The position numbers were made by a program, and so were the translations under genes. A DNA stretch of 64,000 nt, taken from NCBI GenBank assembly GCA_001687465.1, contig LVLI01000190.1:62001-126000 (forward strand), given 5' to 3'. Under the pieces are notes generated by a model that worked only from the letters and a program-made list of their open reading frames with translations, did not search any database and was not told the DNA's origin. Below, one piece after another: positions 38,006-49,100 of the stretch. Source of the DNA: Halocafeteria seosinensis (Eukaryota > Sar > Bigyra > Bicosoecida). How positions within the stretch are numbered: the stretch's first letter is position 1; the number at the start of each line of letters is the position of its first letter.

Positions 38006-38725
38006 ATGGCCTCAGCGGAAACAGGTACACGGCCTCCGTCTAAGAATCTGAACCAAGCATGCATCCCTTGCGCTCAAAGCAAGAGAAAATGCGATGGACA
38101 TAGGCCATGTCAGGTAAGTGGCAACCGCGGAGTACACAGTATTCCGCCAAACATTTTTTCTTCAACTAGAGCCTCAAAACACGTGCAGAGATGCAGAAGA
38201 CTAGGCAGAGAGTCGGATTGTGTGGACCGTCCACCTAAGAAACGCTCTCGAGACCCTTCGGACCTGATCACATACGCTTGTAAAGCTGTACACGTGCTAC
38301 CGGAAAACCATCGAGAAGGCGATGTCTCGCTGGTCGATCTGGTTGCGGAACCGAAATTATTGACCCTGCCAGCAGAAAGTGCGGCATCCACTGGAGAAGC
38401 GGTTGCTTCTCATAGCATATTCCACTGTTCTGAGCATTTTCCAAGGCCTGCTCTTCAGTCGGAAAGCGGAAATCAGACGGATCAGACGGGATCGTTAGCA
38501 CGGGTTACTTACCCCATGCACAACATTCCTTCAACGTTAACGCCGGAAGACAGCAAATCTAAAGAGCCACAAGACAACAACTTTGAAGTGGGGATGCAAT
38601 CGCTCACCAACACAGGTGGGAATGTGGACATCCACTCGCCCGTCGGACTCAGCGAACTCTTGGAGCAAGAAGAGAGTCCTCAAGTGACTGATACACCGGT
38701 GGAAGAGCCAGAGTGCTTCAGTTGA
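38006..38725 (+). CDS. Short Zn2Cys6 binuclear-cluster protein, copy A
   Basis: Two exons, 38006-38113 and 38189-38725; 215 residues. The intron (75 bases, GTAAGT to GTGCAG) splits the zinc cluster exactly after the fourth cysteine. Spliced, the cluster is C-X2-C-X6-C-X5-C-X2-C-X8-C (ACIPCAQSKRKCDGHRPCQ then RCRRLGRESDC), the pattern of Gal4-type DNA-binding domains. A basic stretch follows, then the motif LPENHREGDVSLVD shared with copy B. The rest is polar and acidic, fitting an activation region. The fungal middle-homology domain is absent. The intron is open, so an unspliced read would also be in frame but breaks the cluster. Likely a sequence-specific transcription regulator; targets unknown. 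Confidence 0.8.
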   Translation: MASAETGTRPPSKNLNQACIPCAQSKRKCDGHRPCQVSGNRGVHSIPPNIFSSTRASKHVQRCRRLGRESDCVDRPPKKRSRDPSDLITYACKAVHVLPENHREGDVSLVDLVAEPKLLTLPAESAASTGEAVASHSIFHCSEHFPRPALQSESGNQTDQTGSLARVTYPMHNIPSTLTPEDSKSKEPQDNNFEVGMQSLTNTGGNVDIHSPVGLSELLEQEESPQVTDTPVEEPECFS

Positions 38726-39775
38726 GTGATTAAAGGTATGAGACACTGCTAGCTTATGGTACCACATCCATTTGGCCACATCACATCGCTGTACAGGGGC
38801 TTTGGATGGGCAGTACGTCGCGGAAGCAGTCAGTGGTCTGGTGATGTTGCAGTCGTTGTTTGCGTCATGATAGGAAACAAGGGGGTACAGAGTGCCTGAG
38901 CACACCCTAGAACTTTGACAGCGCACTTTGATTGATTTGTTGTTTGTGTGACCACCACCTACTACTAGTGGCACCTAGCGATATAATTATTGCCCACTGT
39001 ACAGTCTGTACCACTGCAAAGATACAACTTCAAGGAACGTGGCGAATGCCCGGGTTATTACATACGCGCGATGTCGTTGAGCCTCAGTTCATCTGTCACC
39101 CCGTCCTGAAAAAGAGTTTAGGCAATCAAGAACGAGAAAGGGCTGTGGCCATTGTGCTGGAAGCAACAGAGACGGGCGTGTGAATTATGGCACTTATGCT
39201 GGAGAGTCTTGTGGGGCGCTTTTCCGGAATTATCTCAACCTTAATAATACAAATATATACGCAATGTACACGGTTGACCTCGAGCAATTGCAGTACACAC
39301 CATCTCAGTGACACATCATGCTGAAATTCAGTTCCTGCTGGAGTGGTGCGGCAGTTTCCCCCACTGACAACTGCGTTTCGCTGGTGATCAATCTACCATA
39401 TACCCAGACCACTTGGATTCCTGGTGAATCCCCACAAAGTTAAGCATATACAGGATCATATACCGCATCCGAGGAGCCAGTTCTCGGGTTGCAACTTGCC
39501 AGCCTGCAAGGTGAGGTGCGGAATTCTTCACACGTTGGAACTTGTTTCGCAAGTCCGCCCAAGAGGCATCCCCCATTTTCAGCTTTGTTTTATAACGTCT
39601 GTTTCTGTATCCTTGTCGTAGTTAGCACGGGATAATTTGTGCCGCTGAATCACCCACCCAAGGCGATGCAATACATTGCGAGCATCACGTAAAGACAAGA
39701 GAAGGCAGCCTCGCACCGGACAAGTGGCTGGAAAGAGCCTCATCATCAGGACGTACTGCGCAACCGGTACTCCCG
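38726..39775. other. 1.05 kb between the two Zn2Cys6 genes
   Basis: No coding or RNA feature recognised. It separates the paralogues and must include the copy B promoter. Confidence 0.45.
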
Positions 39776-40474
39776 ATGTCCTCTACCGGTGAGTCCCCAC
39801 AGCCACCTCTACGGAAGAAAGCCCAGAGGGCATGCGTTCCGTGTGCTAGGAGCAAGACAAAATGTGATGGCGAACGCCCATGTCAGGTATGGACCAAATT
39901 GGATAGGGTTACAGTAACTCAGAGGAAGACGTTATGTTGGATGGGTAATGACTAGATGCAGAGATGCGAAAGAAAAGGAATTCAGATTGAGTGTGTAGAC
40001 AGACCAAGAACTAAGCGGAGGAGAGATGTCAACGCCGAATTGGTCGCCTCGGGGGTCTCATTACCAGAAAACACAAGGGGAAAAGATATATCATTGGTTG
40101 ACTGGATGTTTGAGAGAAGGCCTGCTAGTGAGACTGCAGCTAGTGCTACCACGGCCAATGATAGAGAGCTAAACGCCGAAAGTGAGCTTAAAGTACCTTC
40201 ATCATCTCTGAGTGAGGCAGACCATATTCTTCCAACACTTCCACAACCACTTCAGTCTACCGGTCTCAGTAACTTGGATCTACTTCCGGCCGCCGCACCT
40301 CAGCCGACCCCTGAAATTTTCAACCCGACAATTGATGAAATCATTGCAATGGATTCAATAAACCCTCCATCCGACCTTCATGGTAATTCATTAGCTACAG
40401 AAGCGCCGGGCAGTGTTGCCGACCTGTTGCTACCACTGGACGAAGGGCGCTCTCCCGAAGCTCCTGAGGAGTGA
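39776..40474 (+). CDS. Short Zn2Cys6 binuclear-cluster protein, copy B
   Basis: Two exons, 39776-39886 and 39962-40474; 207 residues. The cluster (ACVPCARSKTKCDGERPCQ then RCERKGIQIEC) has the same cysteine spacing as copy A. The intron (75 bases, GTATGG to ATGCAG) sits at the identical codon. It is followed by VDRPRTKRRRD, which looks like a nuclear localisation signal. The shared LPEN.R..D.SLVD motif comes next, then an acidic, proline-rich tail (SVADLLLPLDEG near the end). Here the intron contains stops, which confirms splicing. Position, intron and motif identity show that A and B arose by tandem duplication. Expected role: nuclear transcription factor. Confidence 0.85.
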
Positions 40475-40514
40475 GCGGACTTCGGAAACAATGATCATTG
40501 AAGTAGATCAATTG

Positions 40515-41361
40515 TCAATAAAATTTCTTGGCTCTTTTCCTGCGAGAAGCTTTCATATTATTTCGGACGACCTGCAAGTTACAGAACGTAAATACACACT
40601 TCGTAAATACAAGACATTTTAAGAAACGTATGGATGCTCCTACGTACCCGCTTTTGTACGCGGCAGTTGATATCGTCGGCGCGCATGGCTTTCGACTTTG
40701 TCTTTTTATTCTTTCCTTTAACTTTTCCAAAAAGTTCGTTCTGCTTTTCGTCCTTCTCGTGTAGCCTGGCAATTTTCTCAGCTAGTTCTCTTTGCGCCTT
40801 TTGACCTTCTGTCTCAGCTACTGCTGTTAGCCCTGAAAAGTCCCAGGTTGCGCTAGAGCCACTCCCACCCTTCCTATCGGAGGACAGCAAGTTCTTTGAT
40901 TCAACATGACTTAGTACAGTTCTTAGATCGAATGATAGGCTATCTGTTGCTTCCTGTTGTGAGTTCGCTTTCGTACTCGGTTTTTGTCCTCCGTAACTTT
41001 CTCCGTAGCGACTAGCATTGTTGCCTTGCAATATATCATCTATGACCGAATTGAGGGCATCCGTAGCACCTCGAAATCCTTTTGATTGGTGCTGTTCGGA
41101 CTCAGATGCTGAACTGGAGGCTGCTGCTGCTGTATCGGACCGTGAAGACCTGAGAGTCTGATTGAATTGCTGCAAGCGCTGTGTGACTTTATTGGACCGC
41201 TGGATTTCCTCTCGCAGTTTCGCTGCCACGGCATTCGCGTCAAAGCTTGCATCTTTGAGATTCACTTCGTACTGCTCCTCTCCGTCTGTCTGGTCAGTGT
41301 CATCTTCGTAATCCATATCCCGTAACATGGAGAACATGTTGCTGGTGCTCTGTTCGGCCAT
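40515..41361 (-). CDS. Hypothetical protein with basic C-terminus (nucleolar-type)
   Basis: Two exons, 40648-41361 and 40515-40571, joined in phase 0 by a 76-base intron (GTACGT to TTGCAG); 256 residues. The N-terminus is acidic (MLRDMDYEDDTDQTDGEEQY). Next comes a helix with REEIQRSNKVTQRLQQFNQ. The middle is Ser/Ala-rich. The C-terminal third has a helical, highly basic run (REL AEKIARLHEKDEKQNELF, KGKNKKTKSKAMRADD) ending MKASRRKRAKKFY. The second exon encodes only 18 residues, but these continue the basic pattern, which supports the splice. Such tails are common in ribosome-assembly proteins, but I cannot name the family. It is divergent from the RRM gene. Confidence 0.7.
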
Positions 41362-41712
41362 TGCACTCTACTACTCCCTTTGTTCTAAGATGACTCTATT
41401 CTCTTCTATCACACGATGAAATGCTTTGGTTCTAGACAGAGTCAAAACGGTTCATTTTAGGCTACTCAATACAAGCCAACACAGAGCTCTGCCTATCGTG
41501 TCACTTTGGCTTCAACGTAGTAGGCCTAACGCAGCAATCTTTTCGCACACTTAAAACAGATGATGAAAAAAGTCGAGCCATCATTTTGCTCTTCCGTGGT
41601 CTTGTATGCATGTTTCCACACGTACAGAATATAGTGCGCAGGTCGTATATTGTGATTCGTGCGTGTCTGTCTGGTTTGAGAGTAGTTAAAGAACGCATTG
41701 CAGACTGCAAAA
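41362..41712. promoter_or_regulatory. Divergent upstream region, basic protein / RRM gene
   Basis: 351 bases between two divergent start codons; presumed to hold both promoters. No definite motif. Confidence 0.4.
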
Positions 41713-43688
41713 ATGAGCAATCCAGGAGGCCATAATGCTCCTCAATACCATCAATATGGAGCATTACCTCCTCAACAGCAGGCTCAAATGATGCCTCAAG
41801 CGGCCGCTTATCAGCAGCAGTATTATCAGTATGCTCCCCAGCAGCAAGGACAGCAATCGCAGCCTCCACCGCAACAGGCAATGCAGATGCCGCCCCACAA
41901 CATGATGATGCCACCGCAGCAATACGGGGGTATGCCTTACAATGCACCCGGACCTGCTCCCTCGATGCCCCCACAAAATCATCAGGGAGCAGATGCCGGA
42001 ATGAATACGAGAGGAGGCGATCAAAGTCACCTAGGTCAATCGAAGTCTCTTCACATGCGAGAAATCCAGCCCACATGGGATGAAGAGTTCATCTCTAGCT
42101 TTTTTGCTCAATTTCGTAAGTATCTTGCGTTTAGCCGCAATAGTTGCGCACCGAATGCCAGCTATAATTAAAATTGATTCTTTTTTTTCTTCTCATTGCC
42201 TCGCAGCTGGATTCAGACGAGCAAAAGTGGTGCGTGAGAAATCCACAGGACTACCCACTGGATATGGGTTTATTGACTTTACTGATACGCCGTCTGCTGG
42301 TCAAGCATTGACTATGATGAATGGCCAACCTGTCGGTAACACAGGTATGAATGAGAGTATGATTCCCGGTATGAGGATGAATCTGTATACAAATGAGTCG
42401 TTGCACCAATGCAGGACACACGTTTCGTTTACAATGGAGCACGGCTCCTGCTAGCCGAACTGGAGGACCAGCCCCAAGACAGAAAAATCATCTCCCCCCT
42501 CAGTCATCAAATCCTCCTGCGGGCATGGGGATGTATGATCCTCATAATCCCCATATGCCTATGCAGCAGGAGCCCCGCACGGCTTACAGAGAGGAACGAA
42601 GTTCACGATCGGGTAGTCGAGGCCGAGGCCGTCCACAGGGACAAGAAGAATATCCCATATTCATTGGAGATATTCCGTATGAAGCTAATGATAGAGATTT
42701 AGAGGATCTTTTCCGCAATCGTTATCGAACTGTAATAAATGCGAACGTCGTCAAAAAGAAACAGACGGGTATGAGTAAAGGGTTTGGGTTTGTTCGATTT
42801 AGTGATCCTCGCGAAGCCGAGAGGGCAAAGAGAGAAATGAATGGAGCGCCCATGGGAAACAGAAGCATAAGATGTGGCGACGCCACAGAAAAAGTAGATA
42901 AACGCCCACCACCAGAGCCTCGACAATTACAATCGAACAGGCCCGCACCTCCGCGACGGGAGGGATCCGTAGATGTTCCCCGAAGGAACGAAAAGAGAAA
43001 CTTTGCTGAAGAGGCGCTATATACAGTATTTATTGGTGGCCTAGACCGTAGAGTGACCCGTGATGAAGTAGGACAGATCTTCAGCAGGTTCGGCCAGGTG
43101 GTGCGTGTAGATGTTCCTCCAGGGAAAGGAGTTGGCTTCGTCGAATTCGATAGACCACATCATGCCCAGCGAGCAATAGATTCAATGAATGGATCGTACA
43201 TGGAAACGTCGAAAGGAAGATTTCCTGTGCGTGTTTCTTGGAGAGACCCACCAGGAGCAGTCCAAAAAGGAGACAGAAACCGACGAGCCCCTTCTCGTTC
43301 CCGGTCTCCCTCGCGGCGTCGAAGGTCTCGCAGCAACAGACCCGACTCTCGTGAACGCAATAGACGGAGCGTGAGCCCGCGACGTTCTCGTGAAGTTCAG
43401 GATAGAGGAAATGCACGAAAAGAGGCTCCTCGGGCGCCTGTCGAAGGTAGCAGCACGGCAAAAAGCAGGAAACATCCCCGTCTAGACTCCGTTTATGCTC
43501 GAACCGATAAGGGAGTCCCTGGTGCGTCCTGTGATTTGGCAGCTGCTAATGAGGCGTTTTCAAGAATGTTCAGCACGGCGACCGTCTCTGGAATGTATGG
43601 TCTGCTAAATATCTCAATGCCACCGCGCCCAGATCACCCTTCTGATGACCCTAAGTGGGGCACCGCGATGGAAACGCGGGGACGCTAG
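41713..43688 (+). CDS. RNA-binding protein with three RRMs and an RS-rich tail
   Basis: Exons 41713-42115, 42207-42344 and 42415-43688 give 604 residues. The first 100 residues are Gln/Pro/Met-rich. RRM1 spans the two introns (LHMREIQPTWDEEFISSFF, then GFRRAKVVREKSTGLPTGYG, FIDFTDTPSAGQAL). RRM2 starts at PIFIGDIPYEANDRDLEDLF with RNP1 KGFGFVRF. RRM3 starts at TVFIGGLDRRVTRDEVGQIF with GVGFVEF. The order resembles plant RBP45/47 and yeast Nam8/Ngr1, which bind U-rich or intronic RNA. After RRM3 comes an Arg/Ser-rich segment (SRSRSPSRRRRSRSNR), typical of splicing-associated proteins. RRM1 is the most divergent; its RNP2 is LHMREI rather than an LWIGDL-type sequence. The stop is only 12 bases from the stop of the converging transporter gene. 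Confidence 0.88.
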
Positions 43689-43700
43689 GTCGCCTTTTCG

Positions 43701-45950
43701 TTACCAATTATTTACAGCAAGTGCAACTAAGGGCATGCCCTGTGCTATCATGAGTAATGTACTGGGTGCTCCCACTTTGAGGTACTCCATAAATCCGAGG
43801 AGATACCAAGGTTTAGCTCGTTCTGCAACAATAAGATTGGCAACGCTGCCCACGAGAGTCAGATTGCCGGCGATGGTCGACAACCACGACAACTGGATCC
43901 ATGCCATTCTAGCGGAGTTACCGCTTAGGCTGCATCGGTGACGAAGATAAATTACAGGGTCACTTCCATTAGTGCTCGCTTTTTTCTTCTGACGTACTTG
44001 TTTATTATCTCCGGCGCTAACAATAATACCATCGGGACATTGCTGACAGTGTTGCTTCCAAAGACTATAACTATCGCGTAAACGATCAATCCTCTGACCG
44101 ACTCCAAGTTTCCAATGGTTGAGGAGGAAACCTGCCACAACTTTTGGGGAACCTCTGCAGGTTGGAGTATTGTTTAGTTCAAACGATCAACTAGCAAAAA
44201 AACATGAGCACCTTACCGGTCTCGGAAAACCCTCCAACCAAAACGAAAAGACTCGCAAAAAACAATAGCAGCTTTGCGTCTACATTCTCTAGTATATGGT
44301 CGGGATGTTTTCCTCGGAAAAGCAACAGCAGCACCGCACCAAAGCAGACGATCCAAGACAAACCCTGTACAATGTCAAAAGAGGAAAGCGTATGGAAAGC
44401 ATAACGAATCAGATATCAATCGTAACTTACAACCCATTGGTCAGCAGCGACCATTGCCGGCAGTAAGAGAATTAGCAGCACTTTTTGTAGTCGCAAGCCA
44501 AGACGCGAACTTGAAGCAACTGCCTGGTGACTGTTTGTGATAGTATCTTGGGCAGCATCGTGGTTGTCCGTCTCCAAATATACCAATTCATGGCTGCCGA
44601 TTGTCTGCAAGTACGCTGTTCCCGTATCAATGGACACAGCCCGTCTTCGCTTGAGCTGACTTGAATATGCCAGCAACTTTTCCACTATTTCAGGCCCTCG
44701 CGGCGGATGATTTACATGCTTTGACGAGGATTCGGAAGTGGGAGCAGCTCTGAAAAGAGTTATAGTCTCATGCCCGTTAGTGTCTCTGGAGCCGACTCTG
44801 TTTACTTCAGTATTCAAGAGCGACTCACCAACCGGTCTAGAGCGTTCTTGACCTTCGTCCGTATCAACATGTAGAGTCGGCATCGGTAAGAGATGGAAAA
44901 ACGTTGTATGCAACCGGTCCTTTTCACGTCTTGATAGACGACGTAAGAAAGCGCTGAAATCGATTAACCGTAGCGTTGTGTGGACTCCCCTCACTTCATT
45001 TGTCACGCTTTCACATTCTGTTTCCTTTTTCTTCCTCCGTGTGGCGTCCTGAGACTGTTTCTCTACGCCTGCTAAGAGGGGCGGATGGTGAGGCGAGTCC
45101 AAATACAACTGATTTCGGTACGCGAACCATATCAGGGACGTATTAATAATTACTCCTACCACGGATGCGAGGCCAATGTATTTCAAGAATTCAAGGAAGG
45201 ACACCTTGCCTACTGAAGCGATGATAATGTTTTGCGGACTTCCAATGGGAGTGGAGGCAGAGCCTATGTTTGTCGAGGTTGCCAAAGCCAGAATAAACGG
45301 AGCAGGGTTGAATCCTCTATCTATGCAGCTCCGAGCAACGATGGGTGTCATGAAGAGACACTGCGCGCGGCTACCAATTGTAGTTCGCAATTACCAACAG
45401 GAAGTTCAAGTGATACTTACCGTGGTATCATTTGTCACCAGTGCTGCAGATAGTGCCCCAACGAGAGCAACTCGAACCAAAAACACAGTTGGTGTTGTTT
45501 CCGCCGTTCCTCCGATTAGTCTAGTCAGGTAGTGGAATCCTCCAAGTTCTTGTACCATTTGCGTAATGAGCATGACCCCAAGTAGCAAAGCCAGAGCTGC
45601 GATCATGGTGCAGAAATCAATTAAATACGTAGTAGGACACGTACGGTACAAAGTATCACTATGCGTACTCACTCTCTAATGAAATAGCCTGAAATGCTTT
45701 CTCTGGAGGTAGAATTCCTGTGATCACGAACTGGAAGCACTATCAAACTTTTGTACTGAACCCACCCGTTTTTTCGACAAAAGTCACGTACCAAAGATGC
45801 TCCGAAAAATGCCCCAATGGGACGGCCGATTGGGGGTAAACATGGCCAATGATCACGTACAATGAGAAGCCACCCAAGGAGGAAAAAGAGACTTCCAAAG
45901 ACCACTTTGATCACATCCAATTCGATGGTGGATTGTTGTGGCTCCCTCAT
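43701..45950 (-). CDS. ArsB/NhaD-type ion transporter (IT superfamily)
   Basis: Multi-pass membrane transporter. Seven exons (45788-45950, 45673-45717, 45421-45596, 44431-45360, 44217-44364, 43998-44154, 43701-43929) make 615 residues in frame. Hydrophobic helices include VVFGSLFFLLGWLLI and LALLLGVMLITQMV. Family signatures are ALVTNDTT followed by CLFMTPIV, and the pore motif TSTNIGSASTPIGSPQN, repeated in inverted form near the end as STIAGNLTLVGSVANLI. This is the two-halves layout of ArsB, NhaD and SLC13-like carriers. A roughly 200-residue hydrophilic loop separates the halves. Substrate (sodium/proton, arsenite, silicon or other anions) cannot be told from sequence. It shares a 169-base upstream region with CTR9. 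Confidence 0.88.
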
Positions 45951-46119
45951 TTCATTACTGCAAAAAGAAGTGTGTGTGTGTGTGTGGGAAGGATAGTATA
46001 TATATCATTATTATCAACATTTCACTGCGAGTGGACTGTAATAAGAGCACTCTTTTTTTGTTGTGCGCTGTCTATCCTTCCCTGTTTTCCAGCTCTGTTT
46101 GAGGTCCTTTTACCCCGTA
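45951..46119. promoter_or_regulatory. Compact divergent promoter, transporter / CTR9
   Basis: Only 169 bases separate the two start codons. It contains a (TG)8 tract at 45971-45986 and an AT-rich patch (TATATATATC) near 45998. Both promoters must lie in or near it. Confidence 0.5.
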
Positions 46120-49100
46120 ATGAAGGATATGAACGGCACCGAGGGCGACATTCCCTCCGTAGCTCCTGAAGGGACCATATACGACGATGACTACGTCATC
46201 CGAATCCCCCTGTACAACCAGGAAGAGGGCAAACCGGGCCAGGAAGAGGGGGAAGTGGAGGAAGAAGAAGAGGGCGAAGAGGATACAGATAAGCTTTTAC
46301 AGAGGAAAAAACAGGTCGAAGAGAGGGAAGCCAAGCTCCCCAATTTGGAGATAAGCCAGCAGGAGGTGCTGCAAATGAAACCGCAGGAAATCATCCAAAT
46401 TCTGAAAGAGGAAGCAGCCCCTGTAAAATCATGGAGAGATATCATGGTATGGCATTTATTTTTTTTTAGACTCTCCCTTCTTCTTTAGAGAACGAAAGGG
46501 AGTGTATTATCTCTTCTTTCCAATATGTGTAAACATGTCCGATGGTACAGGTGGCGTATTCGCGAAACAAGGAGTGGAGCAAAGTGGAGGAAATAGCCGA
46601 GGCAGCTTGTAAGACATGTAAGTATTGCCGTGGCATTGTAAAATCCCAACGACCAAGCATGGTATGAGATATATCACTCCTACACGATACGCCTACAGGG
46701 AACGAATCACCTCGCTGGCAGAAAGACAAAGTCGCCCAAACAGAGTACGCTTCGCTATTGGTCGCCCGCTTTGCCGGACTGATATACAGCGTTTCATCAC
46801 CACAAATGCTGAATAAACCCAGCATGCGCGCTCAGGTGGTGCGTGCAACTAACAAGGCTCAGGATGTTTTGTCCCAAGTACAGAGTACCGCAAGTACCTC
46901 TACCTTGACGAAGGCCGCTGCTGGTTTACACTATCTGTTGAAGGCGCAACAGGAGGCGCTAGATGAAGCATCGGCAGCTGATCCGGACCGACAAACGCTG
47001 AATTTGGCGCGAAAAGAGTTCAGTGATGCGGCTCAGACTCATTCGCGATACGTACAAGATCTTCGACGCCGATATACGTTAGGGGACGATGAATGCCCTG
47101 TGCATATTCCCGGTAGAACGCACATCGCTGCTACTGTCGGAGAAGCGTGCGTTGCATACCAACAGGGAAACTACGTCCTTGCGAGACGATTATTCGCAGA
47201 AGCCATCCGTGCACATCCCCGGGCTCCTGCCTCATTGAGGGTTGCTCTCGGCCACTGTCTGTATAAACTAGGACATATTGAGGTTGCAAAAAAGGCGTTC
47301 CAACGCGCTCTACAGTTGGAACCGAACAATAGCAATGCCTTAACAGGGCTAGCAATCCTTATAGAGCATTACCATGGAGAGCAGACACCCTCGATTGAGA
47401 AGCAGGCTCGGCTTGTGCGAAGATCACGTGCCCTTCTGCAACGTGCAGTTGAAGTGAACAAGGACTGTTCAATGGCGCAGAATCATCTCTCAGAGCATTA
47501 CTTTCACCAATATGCCCCGCTGCGGCCTCAGGGAGAATCGGCTTCAGCAGAGGAACCAGTGACTGCATCCGTCAGGAACCTACAGTACCGTGTGACATTT
47601 TCGGCTGCATGTGCACAAGTGAAACCAGGCATTATTCTCAGGTTATTCAATGGTAGAAAGAATTATTATGTGGAAGTTCTGCAATGCATCGATTCTCGCA
47701 ATGTGCTGCTGACGTTCCCTTTCGGTGGGGAGAACGGAGATGACTACGCTGTGTACTTGCGAGACGTAAAAATGCCTTTGCGTTTAGCGCAGAGGGCTGT
47801 TGAGTGCTCTGCTAATAACAAAGTAAAAGCTGAGAGTCACTTCTTGGCTGCTCGCGCTCATCACGCGCTGGGGCAGTATATCGACGCTGCCGCCGAGTAC
47901 CAGAAGTGTATGTCGCTTCGAGAAAATTTCTATCCATGTTTGTTTGGACTCGCCAAATGCTTTATCTACCAAAAGAAAGAAATGGAGGCTGAGAAGATTC
48001 TCAAAGATCTAGCAAAAGCCCAGCCTGACAATGGGGACGTACATTGCCTTATGGGCGCCATTTATTGGCAGCGCAGCAAACTCCTAGGTGCGAACGAATC
48101 GGCCGAACTGCCCCAGGAATTGCTACAGGACTGTGCGGTAGAGCTATCACAGCAGGAGAGGTCGAAAAAGGAGGAACGTAACAAGGACTTCCTTTCAAGT
48201 GGATTACCTAAACCGTCGACGAATGAGCTGCTGAGTTATCTCACTCACAAGGCCTTGCGAGAGGCAGAAGAAGCCACCGAGGTATCGCCGAACGACGTTC
48301 GAACTTGGCTGCTATTTGGCGAAATTCAGCAGGACATGCCGAATCCTAAGAGAGTGAAAAAAGCGTATGCAGCGTATGACAAAACGATTCGTGTGCTTCA
48401 CGCGAATGGACAAGGAACTCCTCATAGTCTCTGGAACAATATCGCTGTCCTCCGTGCCCGCCAAGGTGACCTCGCAGACGCCAACAGGCTGTTTGATATG
48501 GCGTTGAAGCGAGTCGCGGCTTTGGTGCTACCTGATGGAAGTGTACCACAAATGACTGATCTGCTTCCTGAAAATGTCCGGCTACATCCAACTTGCGTCT
48601 GTATTACGTTTAACATCGCACGGCTGAGAGAAATGGAAGGAAAGCTTGAGGAAGCGGAGATGCTTTTCAAGATGATTGTGGGCAAGTATTCAAGTTATGT
48701 CGATGCTTTATTGCGACTCGCATCCCTCTCGATGCAACAGCGAGACATTCGTGTGGCCGAAGGTTGGATAAAACGTATTCTTCGTGTCACAGCACAATCG
48801 GAGAATTCTGACGCTGGTGAAAGGAAGCGAGCTGGAGATCGTGCTGCTGCACTGTGTCTGTATGGCCAATTAAAAGAACTTCAAGAAGACTTTAAAGGTG
48901 CAACCAGTCACTACGACGCCGTATTGGGACTGCCGCATCATAGCTCAGACAGTTATGCGCTCTTGGCCCAAGCCAATCTGAAGTTTCGAGAGCTTTACCG
49001 GTTTGGTTTAATTTCCTTAGGTGGGGATGCTTCTTTGGATGGCAAGATAGGTAGCGCCCACGAGGATGTTCTTCGGCGTGCTTTCGCCGATTACAAGGAC

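Noticed and set aside
41501..42076. Minus-strand frame of 191 codons
   Set aside because: Opposite the Gln/Pro-rich start of the RRM protein; low-complexity codons read well on both strands.
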